DNA of 20,834 bases from a virus. Each line of letters begins with the position of its first letter. The stretch's first letter is position 1. Shown here piece after piece: positions 1 to 6,975 of this stretch. Both the position numbers and the translations under genes were made by a program. The DNA is taken from positions 1 to 20,834 of the IMG/VR virus record IMGVR_UViG_3300023313_000031, one strand, 5' to 3'. A model generated the notes under the pieces. The model was given only the letters and a program-made list of their open reading frames with translations. It was not told the origin of the DNA and made no database searches.

Positions 1-5
1 GGTAG

Positions 6-33
6 CTAGTCGCGCAAAAGCGAACTAGTTTTT
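6..33 (+). terminator. Probable rho-independent terminator
   Basis: The arms at 6-13 and 20-28 pair (CTAGTCGC with GCGAACTAG, one bulged A) around a GCAAAA loop, and five T residues follow at 29-33. It would end a transcript coming in from the left, before the ParB-like gene. The stem is short and partly AT-rich, so strength is uncertain. It was found by eye; no folding energy was computed. Confidence 0.5.
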
Positions 34-49
34 GAAAAAAAAACTTGAA

Positions 50-69
50 TGTAATGGGCTAATATTACA
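50..69. promoter_or_regulatory. Operator-like inverted repeat upstream of the ParB-like gene
   Basis: TGTAAT (50-55) and ATTACA (64-69) form a perfect 6-bp inverted repeat with an 8-base spacer. It lies 21 bases before the first start codon of the gene string, between the terminator-like hairpin and a GGAG ribosome binding site (80-83). The spacing suits a dimeric helix-turn-helix repressor, and the nearby TAATAT could be a -10 element. No well-spaced -35 box was found, so a promoter here is inference. Confidence 0.3.
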
Positions 70-90
70 CGCATATTTTGGAGATAAAAA

Positions 91-651
91 ATGCAAAAAC
101 AAAAATTAGAATATTGGCCGATAGAAAAGTTCTCACCATACGACAGAAATCCAAGGCGAAATGACCACGCCGTAAATGACATGGCTCACGCAATAATAAA
201 TTTCGGTTTTAGAATTCCAATAATTGCTAAATCTGACTCGACAGTAATCGACGGGCATTTGAGATTAAAAGCCGCAACTTTAGCAGGACTAAAGGAGCTT
301 CCCGTTTTAGTCGCTGACGACATGTCAGAAGATAAAATAAAAGCTTTCAGAATCAACGTAAACAAAATGGCTGAACTAGCGACTTGGGACTCTGGCTTGT
401 TAAAGCAAGAAATTTTTGAGCTAGATGAATCAGAATTCGACTTAAAAAGTTTGGGATTTAACGACAGGGAACTAGCCTCTTTACTTCCTGACGATGACGA
501 CATTGATGTTAGTGACGAAAACGAGGACGACGAGGGAACAAGTAAGGGTGTCGAACAAAAATTAACTATTATTATTTCTTGTGAAAATCAAGAAGAGCAC
601 GAAAATCTATTCGACGAATTAAACAGCCGTGGATTCAAGGTAAAAGTATGA
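91..651 (+). CDS. ParB/Srx-like N-terminal domain protein
   Basis: This 186-residue protein has the N-terminal fold of ParB/sulfiredoxin-type nucleotide-binding and nuclease domains. Visible marks are a proline- and arginine-rich start (PYDRNPRRND, residues 16-25) and the ParB box DGHLRLKAA (residues 54-62), which in the family holds the GHxR phosphate-binding residues. There is no ParB-type DNA-binding helix-turn-helix after it. Instead residues about 132-150 are very acidic, followed by a small basic C-terminal part. A GGAG ribosome binding site lies 7 bases before the ATG. Its TGA overlaps the ATG of the methyltransferase by four bases (ATGA), which suggests translational coupling. Phages often pair such genes with DNA methyltransferases; a role in DNA modification or in nicking is inferred. 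It is too short and lacks the domains for chromosome partition. Confidence 0.8.
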   Translation: MQKQKLEYWPIEKFSPYDRNPRRNDHAVNDMAHAIINFGFRIPIIAKSDSTVIDGHLRLKAATLAGLKELPVLVADDMSEDKIKAFRINVNKMAELATWDSGLLKQEIFELDESEFDLKSLGFNDRELASLLPDDDDIDVSDENEDDEGTSKGVEQKLTIIISCENQEEHENLFDELNSRGFKVKV

Positions 652-1616
652 GCAAATATGGAATACCTTACATGGGATCTAAGGGCACTGTGGCAGAATC
701 TCTTTCGATGATTTTCCCTAAAGCAGAAAACTTCTATGATTTATTTGGCGGTGGTTTTTCTATGACTCACTGCATGATGAAAAATAAATCCCATAGGTTT
801 TCTAAATTTCATTACAACGAAATAAGAACCGATGTTGTAAAGCTTGTCGAAGATTGTTTGGCAGGTAAATTCAACGAAAATATTTTCACTCCTTCTTGGA
901 TTACGAGAGAAGAATTCCACGAAAAAAAAGAGACTGATGCTTACATTGGCTTGTGCTGGTCGTTTGGGAACAACAAGAAAGGTTATCTTTTTGGCGAGGA
1001 CATAGAAGAATACAAAAGGTCTATGCACATGGCTGTGGTCTTTAACGAGTTTGATGAACTAGCTACAAAAGTTTTTTCTTTTAACTCTTGGCCAGTATGG
1101 ATAGATTCAATTTACAAAAAAAGATTATTTCTTAGGAAGAAAATAGAGTTTTATAGGACGACTTCAATCCCTGAATTTCTACATCGTTTTATTAAAGGTG
1201 AGCAGTTGGAGCAGTTGCAGCGGTTGAAGCAGTTGCAGCGGTTACAGCAGTTGCAGAAGTTGCAGCATTTAGAGCGTTTAGATCAGTTACAGAAGTTAGA
1301 AAAAACAAGAACAGAAAATCTATTTATCACCTCCAAAGATTATAGAGAAATAGAAATAAAAAACAGCTCAGTTGTTTATTGCGATATTCCCTACGCAGGC
1401 ACAGCAGACTATGGCGATTTTTCTCATGAAGAATTTTTTAATTGGGCAGCTTCAAGAGCCTTCCCAGTCTATGTTTCAGAATACAACATCGAAGATCCTA
1501 GGTTTAAATTAGTTTACTCTCTCGACAAAAGATCTAAACTTGCTCCAAAAAATATCGACAATCAACAATTAGTTAAGCAAGAAAAATTGTATTGGAATGG
1601 TGTTAAAAATGGCTAA
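648..1616 (+). CDS. D12-class DNA adenine N6-methyltransferase (Dam-like) with Leu-x-x repeat insert
   Basis: This protein of 322 residues is predicted to transfer a methyl group from S-adenosylmethionine to adenine N6. Near the N-terminus PYMGSKG is the D12 motif X, and DLFGGGFS (from about residue 32) is the SAM-binding motif I. The catalytic motif IV is DIPY at residues 246-249, a variant of DPPY seen in other phage Dam-like enzymes. Between them, in the region that holds target recognition in Dam enzymes, residues 187-219 are eleven Leu-x-x triplets rich in Gln, Lys and Arg. The gene overlaps the ParB-like gene upstream and runs into the small terminase gene downstream. Likely roles are protection from host restriction or marking of phage DNA. 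The target sequence cannot be read from the protein. Confidence 0.85.
   Translation: MSKYGIPYMGSKGTVAESLSMIFPKAENFYDLFGGGFSMTHCMMKNKSHRFSKFHYNEIRTDVVKLVEDCLAGKFNENIFTPSWITREEFHEKKETDAYIGLCWSFGNNKKGYLFGEDIEEYKRSMHMAVVFNEFDELATKVFSFNSWPVWIDSIYKKRLFLRKKIEFYRTTSIPEFLHRFIKGEQLEQLQRLKQLQRLQQLQKLQHLERLDQLQKLEKTRTENLFITSKDYREIEIKNSSVVYCDIPYAGTADYGDFSHEEFFNWAASRAFPVYVSEYNIEDPRFKLVYSLDKRSKLAPKNIDNQQLVKQEKLYWNGVKNG
1206..1304 (+). repeat. Eleven in-frame 9-bp tandem repeats inside the methyltransferase
   Basis: The 99 bases are eleven 9-base units of the form TTR-NAN-NNN, reading Leu-x-x each time. The 5' units are almost identical: the 18-base blocks at 1206-1223 and 1224-1241 differ at one position. 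The 3' units are more diverged and change from TTG to TTA leucine codons. Because the period is nine bases, gain or loss of units changes protein length without a frameshift. Confidence 0.9.
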
Positions 1617-2100
1617 AGAAAAAATACCAAAATTCGCAGGCGTGAGAGACTATGCAGCTCACAGGGTCTGTCACATGAACACTATCCAACAATACATAAA
1701 GCAAGGCATCTTAAAGCGTGAGTTTGTTGGAAGCTCTCCAAAGCTAAACGTGGCTGAGTCAGACAAAATCTTAGACGCTTTGGGAGTAGAAAAAAAGAAA
1801 AGTTCTAGTGACGTCCCTTCGATCCAAGATTCAAAATCAATCAAAGAAGCTTACTCAGCAAGAATAAAAAAATTAGATTACGAAGAGAAAAAAGGCTTGC
1901 TGGTAAACAAAGCTAAAACTATAAAAATGGTTCAAGAAATTTCGTTTAGTGTTAAAGAGAGGCTTAGGACAATACCTCAAAAGGTATCGGCTGAACTGGC
2001 TGCTGAAACTGACGCTCATGTCTTAGAATTAAGGCTTCAAAAAGAAATTGATTTAGTGCTTAACTCACTAACTGACATTAAGGAAGGTTTGAAACTATGA
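1609..2100 (+). CDS. Terminase small subunit, Nu1-like
   Basis: This looks like the DNA-recognition subunit of a lambda-type terminase. It would bind the packaging site and bring in the large subunit. The N-terminal 55 residues (GVRDYAAHR, then TIQQYIKQGIL) fit the winged helix-turn-helix of the Nu1 family; a long charged helical part follows, rich in Lys and Glu. The length (about 163 residues) is close to lambda Nu1 (181). ATG 1609 was chosen because the family usually starts just before this helix-turn-helix; an in-frame ATG at 1597 would add four residues, and neither has a strong ribosome binding site. The start lies inside the end of the methyltransferase gene, so coupled translation is likely. 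The large subunit is 470 bases downstream, separated by two small genes. Confidence 0.75.
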   Translation: MAKEKIPKFAGVRDYAAHRVCHMNTIQQYIKQGILKREFVGSSPKLNVAESDKILDALGVEKKKSSSDVPSIQDSKSIKEAYSARIKKLDYEEKKGLLVNKAKTIKMVQEISFSVKERLRTIPQKVSAELAAETDAHVLELRLQKEIDLVLNSLTDIKEGLKL

Positions 2101-2324
2101 TTGAAGTAGAACAAGAAATGAAATATCAATGCCCAAGATGTTTGAGTGAGGAGCTATATAACTTGTACGACAACGAGACTGAAGAAGAAACCCAAGAGGG
2201 AGTCCAATGCGAAGGCTGTGACTTTAAATTTGTGATCGTTCATAAAGTAGAGAAGATTTTCCATGGCTACTTTGAATTAGTTTTAGCAAACGTTAAAGAC
2301 GAATGCGATGCCCTACTTCAATAA
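2097..2324 (+). CDS. Small zinc-ribbon protein, unknown function
   Basis: The 75-residue product has two CxxC knuckles, CPRC at residues 12-15 and CEGC at 38-41, spaced as in a zinc ribbon. The loop between them is acidic and contains many Glu. The C-terminal third is mostly beta-strand-like and aliphatic. The start overlaps the stop of the small terminase gene (ATGA), so it is probably co-translated. I do not recognise a named family. Proteins of this type can bind nucleic acid or act as small adaptors; its position between the two terminase genes suggests a packaging or late-gene role, but that is inference. Confidence 0.7.
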   Translation: MIEVEQEMKYQCPRCLSEELYNLYDNETEEETQEGVQCEGCDFKFVIVHKVEKIFHGYFELVLANVKDECDALLQ

Positions 2325-2329
2325 TAGGG
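2311..2329. other. Small hairpin at a convergent gene end
   Basis: CCCTA (2311-2315) pairs with TAGGG (2325-2329) around a 9-base loop, across the stop codon of the zinc-ribbon gene and just before the convergent stop of the minus-strand gene. It has no T run on either strand, so it is not a classical terminator. It may be chance. Confidence 0.2.
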
Positions 2330-2336
2330 CAGCAGC

Positions 2337-2516
2337 TTAGACACCTAAATGGACTTTTTGATTTGTCTTTAAAATCTTACCTCTGACAAAAGTCTTGCCT
2401 TCCTCACCGTGATTTTGAATATATTTTTCTGCATCTTTTTTCTTTTCAAAGATTTCTATAACTTCAACTAAATATATTTTAGGTTTTTCGTTTTCTTTTT
2501 CATTAATTTTTGTCAT
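2337..2516 (-). CDS. Small minus-strand gene, unknown function (59 aa)
   Basis: Reading the minus strand from an ATG (complement of 2514-2516) gives 59 codons and a TAA stop (complement of 2337-2339). The product begins MTKINEKENEKPKIYLVEVI and later has KKKDAEKYIQ and FVRGKILK. It is highly charged with alternating aliphatic residues, like small soluble phage accessory proteins. A purine-rich AAGG site lies 7 bases before the start codon. It exactly fills the only sizeable gap between the zinc-ribbon and terminase genes, and it is the only convincing gene against the direction of the rest. It would need its own promoter in the roughly 55 bases before the terminase start. I do not recognise the family; separate, early or lysogenic expression is possible. 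Confidence 0.65.
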   Translation of the reverse strand: MTKINEKENEKPKIYLVEVIEIFEKKKDAEKYIQNHGEEGKTFVRGKILKTNQKVHLGV

Positions 2517-2563
2517 TTTTTTTCCTTCGTGTTAGTTTAAATTTAATTCCTAAATATCAAACC

Positions 2564-2575
2564 GGAGCAAAATTG
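2564..2575 (+). promoter_or_regulatory. Ribosome binding site fixing a TTG start for the large terminase
   Basis: GGAG (2564-2567) stands 5 bases before an in-frame TTG (2573-2575). The frame is open upstream to about 2510, but those codons overlap the minus-strand gene, give a T-rich non-family sequence and have no ribosome binding site. The TTG start gives a 905-residue precursor whose spliced size (631) matches the GpA family. Confidence 0.65.
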
Positions 2576-5290
2576 GCGACAAATAGTTTAAATGATGTCT
2601 TAGCTGCATTTATTAAAGGATTTTTGCCGCCTCCGGTCTACACTGTTTCTCAGTGGGCTGACAATCACAGGATCCTTTCGCAAAAATCGTCAGCAGAGCC
2701 AGGGAAGTGGAGGACAGAGCGAACTCCTTACCTTAGAGATATTATGGACGACCTGTCCGACCTCTCGCCAATTCAAACTGTAGTGTTTAAAAAAGCGTCA
2801 CAGATCGGAGCGCCCTTATCTCTCAAAACCAAAATCCCAACTCCAACGGGTTGGACTACAATGGGTCAGATCCAAAAAGGCGATCTAGTTTTTGATGAGA
2901 ACGGCAAGCAATGCACGGTTACAGGAAAATCAGAGGTATTTAAATCAAGGGACTGCTACAAGATTTCCTTTTCTGATGGCGCTGAGATAGTAGCTGATGG
3001 CGATCATAAGTGGACTACCAGGCAAGCTTCAAGAAAATACAAGGCGTCTACCCTGACAACGTGTGAAATGCTCCAAAGGGCAGACGCTCTAGGAAAATTA
3101 GATCAATTCATAGACGTAACCATGCCGCTAACTACCGCTGAGGTAAGCTTGCCAGTTCCTCCTTACTCACTAGGTATTTTCTTAGGCGATGGGATCAGTC
3201 ACAAGGTTAAAGTAAATAAAACTTTTTGCGCAGAGCTAAAAGAAATAGGCGTTATTCAAAACAAACATATTCCAAAAGAATATTTAAGAGCGTCTTATAA
3301 TCAGCGTTTAAGTCTTCTACAAGGCTTGTTTATTCCAGATGGCCATATTACTAATAAAGGTTATTGCTGTTTTTATTCAACAGAGAAAAAACTAGCAGAT
3401 GGAGTATTTGAACTTTGCATTTCGTTGGGATTACACCCAAGGGCTAGTGTTAAACCTGATGTCAAAAAAGATATTTTTATTGTTGGTTTTTCAGAAGATG
3501 CAAACAGTGTCTACAAATCAAGAAGAAAAATAACCAGCATAGAAAAGGTTGAGAGCGTCCCTGTTCAATGTATTTCTGTAGACAGTGACAGCCATTTATT
3601 TTTGGTTAGCAAGCACATGATCCCGACTCACAACTCTGAGTGCGGAAATAACTGGGTCGGTTACACAATAGACCACGCTCCAGGGCCTATGCTGCTAGTC
3701 CTTCCAACGTTAGACATGGCTAAAAGAACTTCCAGGCAACGGATCACGCCTTTAATTGAAGACACTGGATGCTTGCAGCTAAAAGTTAGCACCAGAAAAC
3801 AAAAAGACGCCGACAACACGATATTAATGAAGGACTTTCCCAACGGTACTTTAGTCCTAGCAGGTGCGAACTCGAGTGCTGGACTGCGCTCAATGCCTGC
3901 TAAAAAGCTTTTCTTAGATGAATATGATGATTACCCTTTAGATATTGGCTCTCAGGGTGATCCAGTGAAATTAGCCGAGGCTAGAGCTAGAACTTTTGGC
4001 TCTAAAAGGAAAATATTTAAAGTCTCAACGCCGACAGTTTCGGGAAGATCGAGGGTAGAAGAGGATTTTGAGAACTCAGATCAAAAGTATTTCCACGTTC
4101 CATGTCCTAAATGCGACAAAAAACAGGTCTTAGTTTTCAAAAATTTGATCTGGGAAAAGAAAAACTATAAAACCGTTCATTATAAGTGCGAGCATTGCGG
4201 CTATAAAATTAAAGACTACGAAAAAACCAAGATGCTAAATGGCGGAGTTTGGGTTAAGCACAATCCTGATTTTGTCGGTAAAATCTCGGGCTATCATCTT
4301 TCAGGCTTGTATTCCCCAGTAGGTTGGATGTCTTGGGAAGAGATAGCGGAAGAGTGGGACGAGATCAGAAGCAAAAAAGCTACTGATAGAATGAAAGTTT
4401 TCGTCAACACTATTTTGGGCGAGACTTGGAAGGAAAAATCCGAGGTTCCAGATTGGAACAGGCTTTACGAGCGGCGTGAGCAATATCCCATGGGCTTTGT
4501 CCCAGACGGTGCCTACTTCTTAACTATGGGCGTCGATATTCAAGAGGATAGAATTGAGGCCGAGGTGACAGGTTGGGGACCTGACAAAGAATCGTGGTCA
4601 ATTTGCTACCGAGTAATGATGGGAAATACCTCTGAAGAGCATGTCTGGCTACAGTTAGACGCTTTAATGGGCGAGACTTTTCCTCGTGCTTCCAACGATA
4701 GAATTAGAATGCCGATCAAAATGACTTGTGTTGACTCGGGTTTCAGGACTAAAACAGTCTATTCTTGGGCTAGAAAACATCCGTTGACAAAAATCTCTGT
4801 CATCAAGGGTCGTGATTCGATGACAACATCTGTCGGACTTCCCAAGCCAGTTGACGTGACTGTCAAAGGAAAGAACGTTAGAAGAGGCTTAAAGGTTTGG
4901 TCTGTGGGCGTGTCACTTCTCAAAAACGAGCTCTATTCTTGGCTAAGGCACAATATGGCTAAGGAAGAGGATAGAGCGCCAATTGGCTATTGTCATTTTC
5001 CTGAATATGATGTCGAATATTTCAAACAGTTGACAGCGGAAGAATTAGTCATCAAGATTGTCAAAGGATATAAAAAACCTGAGTGGCAAAAAAAGCGAGA
5101 GAGAAACGAGGCATTAGATTGCCGTGTTTATTCGATGGCAGCTTCCATTATTCTTGGGATAGATCGATACACTGAAGAGCATTGGCGCAGGTTGAAGTCA
5201 AATCAAAGCGTTCAAGCGCCTCAAAGTCCGCATAAACAGTCTAAAATCAATAGACCGAGCATCAATAGAAGGAGATCTAGTTGGCTGTAG
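2573..5290 (+). CDS. terL: Terminase large subunit, lambda GpA family, with intein
   Basis: This is the packaging motor and DNA-cutting subunit. The precursor is 905 residues; removal of a 274-residue intein leaves 631, against 641 for lambda gpA. The ATPase P-loop, reading KASQIGA-SECGNNW after splicing, is split by the intein between Ala80 and Ser355. Walker B is LFLDEYD with Asp449/Glu450. Two CxxC pairs (Cys511/514 and Cys539/542) form the zinc-ribbon-like element usual in this family. The nuclease part shows GVDIQEDRIE (Asp655) and NEALDCRVY (Glu846, Asp849); after subtracting the intein these fall near the nuclease residues Asp401 and Glu586 of lambda gpA as I recall them. It overlaps the gpW-like gene by 10 bases. 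The family suggests cos-type cutting, but no cos site was identified. Confidence 0.92.
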   Translation: MATNSLNDVLAAFIKGFLPPPVYTVSQWADNHRILSQKSSAEPGKWRTERTPYLRDIMDDLSDLSPIQTVVFKKASQIGAPLSLKTKIPTPTGWTTMGQIQKGDLVFDENGKQCTVTGKSEVFKSRDCYKISFSDGAEIVADGDHKWTTRQASRKYKASTLTTCEMLQRADALGKLDQFIDVTMPLTTAEVSLPVPPYSLGIFLGDGISHKVKVNKTFCAELKEIGVIQNKHIPKEYLRASYNQRLSLLQGLFIPDGHITNKGYCCFYSTEKKLADGVFELCISLGLHPRASVKPDVKKDIFIVGFSEDANSVYKSRRKITSIEKVESVPVQCISVDSDSHLFLVSKHMIPTHNSECGNNWVGYTIDHAPGPMLLVLPTLDMAKRTSRQRITPLIEDTGCLQLKVSTRKQKDADNTILMKDFPNGTLVLAGANSSAGLRSMPAKKLFLDEYDDYPLDIGSQGDPVKLAEARARTFGSKRKIFKVSTPTVSGRSRVEEDFENSDQKYFHVPCPKCDKKQVLVFKNLIWEKKNYKTVHYKCEHCGYKIKDYEKTKMLNGGVWVKHNPDFVGKISGYHLSGLYSPVGWMSWEEIAEEWDEIRSKKATDRMKVFVNTILGETWKEKSEVPDWNRLYERREQYPMGFVPDGAYFLTMGVDIQEDRIEAEVTGWGPDKESWSICYRVMMGNTSEEHVWLQLDALMGETFPRASNDRIRMPIKMTCVDSGFRTKTVYSWARKHPLTKISVIKGRDSMTTSVGLPKPVDVTVKGKNVRRGLKVWSVGVSLLKNELYSWLRHNMAKEEDRAPIGYCHFPEYDVEYFKQLTAEELVIKIVKGYKKPEWQKKRERNEALDCRVYSMAASIILGIDRYTEEHWRRLKSNQSVQAPQSPHKQSKINRPSINRRRSSWL
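2813..3634 (+). other. Class 3 intein with reduced LAGLIDADG endonuclease region
   Basis: A 274-residue intein sits in frame in the terminase P-loop. It starts PLSLKTKIPTPTGWTTMG (block A with Pro1) and ends IPTHN, followed by extein Ser. It lacks an N-terminal Cys/Ser. It has the class 3 triad: Trp67 two residues after the block B His (DHKW), Cys253 in block F (VQCISVD) and Thr272 before the terminal His273-Asn274. Ending the extein at Ala80 restores the family spacing of the P-loop. Endonuclease motifs are YSLGIFLGDG (Asp at 3188-3190), a block-D-like IPKEYL, and LLQGLFIPDG (Asp at 3338-3340). The two motif aspartates are only 50 residues apart, much closer than in a full two-motif enzyme, so splicing is probably intact while homing is doubtful. 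Confidence 0.88.
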
Positions 5291-5496
5291 AATCGACAAG
5301 CTGGGACGTTAAAGACTTGGCAGCACTAGAAAAGGCGATCGCTCAAGGCGTTCAGAGGGTTAAATACACTGACAAAGAGATCGAATACCGCTCTTTAAAC
5401 GAAATGCTTAGGCTTCGAGACGTAATAAAAAGATCTTTGGGACTAGTAAAAAAGAGCAATAGACTGAAAGCGCAATTCGATAAAGGGCTTGGCTAA
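5281..5496 (+). CDS. Head-to-tail joining protein, lambda gpW-like
   Basis: This 71-residue protein matches the size (lambda gpW 68) and pattern of gpW, which binds below the portal after DNA packaging to stabilise the filled head. Key features are an N-terminal helix with DLAALEKAIAQGVQRV, then a short beta hairpin with YTDKEIEYRSLNEML, then a C-terminal basic helix. The start is TTG 5281, supported by a GGAG ribosome binding site 6 bases upstream. It overlaps the end of the terminase gene by 10 bases and stops immediately before the portal ATG. The order terminase-gpW-portal is the lambda order A-W-B. Confidence 0.88.
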   Translation: MAVESTSWDVKDLAALEKAIAQGVQRVKYTDKEIEYRSLNEMLRLRDVIKRSLGLVKKSNRLKAQFDKGLG

Positions 5497-6975
5497 ATGT
5501 GGATTGATTCAGCAATAGGTTTTTTCTCACCTTCGACAGCTTATAAAAGAATTAAGTCGAGAAGAAAAATCGACTCTATAAAAAGAAAATTCGAGGCTGC
5601 TTCTAGGTCTCGGAGAACTGCCGGTTGGCATGCCGCTTCGACTTCAGCTAACACTGAAAACAGGCAGGCTATTACTATTCTAAGAAACCGTAGCCGTGAC
5701 TTAGTTAGAAATAATCCCTACGCAAATAGGGCTGTGACTCTAATAGCCAACAACGTCATTGGCAAAGGCATTATTCCTTACATAACTAATCCAAACGAAA
5801 CCGCTCAAACATCATTTCAAGAACTTTGGAAGGCTTGGGCTAATTCTAAGGAATGTGATTTCGATGGTATTTTAACATTCCCGGGCATTCAAAATCTTGT
5901 CGTTAAGTCTATGGCTGAATCTGGAGAAGTTTTAATTAGAAAAAGAATTTCTACAGAGTTTGACACTATTCCTTTGCGACTCCAGGTGTTGGAATCTGAT
6001 TTTATTGTCTCAAGTGAGTTTTCTGTAAATGAAAAAAATGGCAATCAAATAGTTCAAGGGATAGAATTTGATAGCTTAGGTAAAAGAATTGCCTATCACC
6101 TCTATGAAAATCATCCAGGTAATTCAGGCTTTGATTTATCTAACTCGTTTAGAACTATCAGAGTGCCAGCAGAAGAGATAATCCACCTTTTCCGCACCGA
6201 CAGACCTGGACAAATCAGAGGTGTGCCATGGCTATCGTCAATCATGCTCAGGCTAAAAGATTTCGACGAGTTTGAAGATGCTCAACTTGTCAGACAGAAA
6301 ATAGCTGCCGCTTGGTCTGTTTTTATCACTGACTTACAGGGCGATGACGATCTATCAGAACAAGAGCGAGTTGATTTAGGAGAAAAGGTCGAGCCTGGTT
6401 TGATCGAATTATTGCCTCCAGGCAGGGATGTTAGATTTGCTTCACCTCCTGGAGTTTCAAACTACAAAGAATACACAACCACTGTCCTGCATGCCATTGC
6501 CGCCGGAGCTGGTATTTCTTATGAGGCACTTACGGGCGATTTATCCGAAGTGAATTTCTCTTCAGCTCGCATGGGTTGGTTAGAATTTCAAAGAAATATT
6601 GATTCTTGGCGAACTAGCATAGTAAATCCTTGCTTAAACGACACGACATTCAAATGGTTTTTGAATTCTAGTGAGTTACTTGGCTTCAAACCGGCAGAAA
6701 CCAAGGCTGAGTGGACGTCTCCGAAAAGAGAGATGATTGATCCAACCAAGGAAATACCTGCTAAAATCAAGGCTATTAGGGCCGGTATCGAGCCATTGTC
6801 AGACGTAATCAGACAAAATGGCGGAAATGTCGAAGATAAGTTGCGAGAAATTGCGGAAGTTAATAAAATGTTAGACACGCTCGGAATAATTTTAGATATT
6901 GATCCAAGAAAAGTGCTCTCAACTGGCAAACTTCAGGATCAAACAAATGGCGAAGTTTTACCGCAAGATAATTGA
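5497..6975 (+). CDS. Portal protein, lambda gpB family
   Basis: The 492-residue product is the dodecameric portal through which DNA enters and leaves the capsid. The N-terminal part has the family's RNRSRDLVRNNPYANRAV stretch (about residues 67-85) and VIGKGIIPYI. Later come SGEVLIRKR, the IIHLFRTDRPGQIRGVPWL region (residues about 228-247), LPPGRDVRFASP, and GISYEALTGDLSEVNFSSAR, which are all hallmark stretches of lambda-type portals. Length is slightly below lambda gpB (533). The ATG follows the gpW-like stop codon directly. The C-terminal tail (after residue 430) is charged and presumably flexible. Confidence 0.93.
   Translation: MWIDSAIGFFSPSTAYKRIKSRRKIDSIKRKFEAASRSRRTAGWHAASTSANTENRQAITILRNRSRDLVRNNPYANRAVTLIANNVIGKGIIPYITNPNETAQTSFQELWKAWANSKECDFDGILTFPGIQNLVVKSMAESGEVLIRKRISTEFDTIPLRLQVLESDFIVSSEFSVNEKNGNQIVQGIEFDSLGKRIAYHLYENHPGNSGFDLSNSFRTIRVPAEEIIHLFRTDRPGQIRGVPWLSSIMLRLKDFDEFEDAQLVRQKIAAAWSVFITDLQGDDDLSEQERVDLGEKVEPGLIELLPPGRDVRFASPPGVSNYKEYTTTVLHAIAAGAGISYEALTGDLSEVNFSSARMGWLEFQRNIDSWRTSIVNPCLNDTTFKWFLNSSELLGFKPAETKAEWTSPKREMIDPTKEIPAKIKAIRAGIEPLSDVIRQNGGNVEDKLREIAEVNKMLDTLGIILDIDPRKVLSTGKLQDQTNGEVLPQDN

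Noticed and set aside
2510-2572. N-terminal extension of the large terminase from an upstream TTG at 2510
   Set aside because: It overlaps the minus-strand gene, has no ribosome binding site and encodes a non-family sequence; the TTG at 2573 has GGAG at a good distance.
2813-2815. Placing the intein start at Ala (2810) instead of Pro (2813)
   Set aside because: Ending the extein before Ala would leave the P-loop one residue short compared with the GpA family; Pro1 also fits known class 3 inteins.
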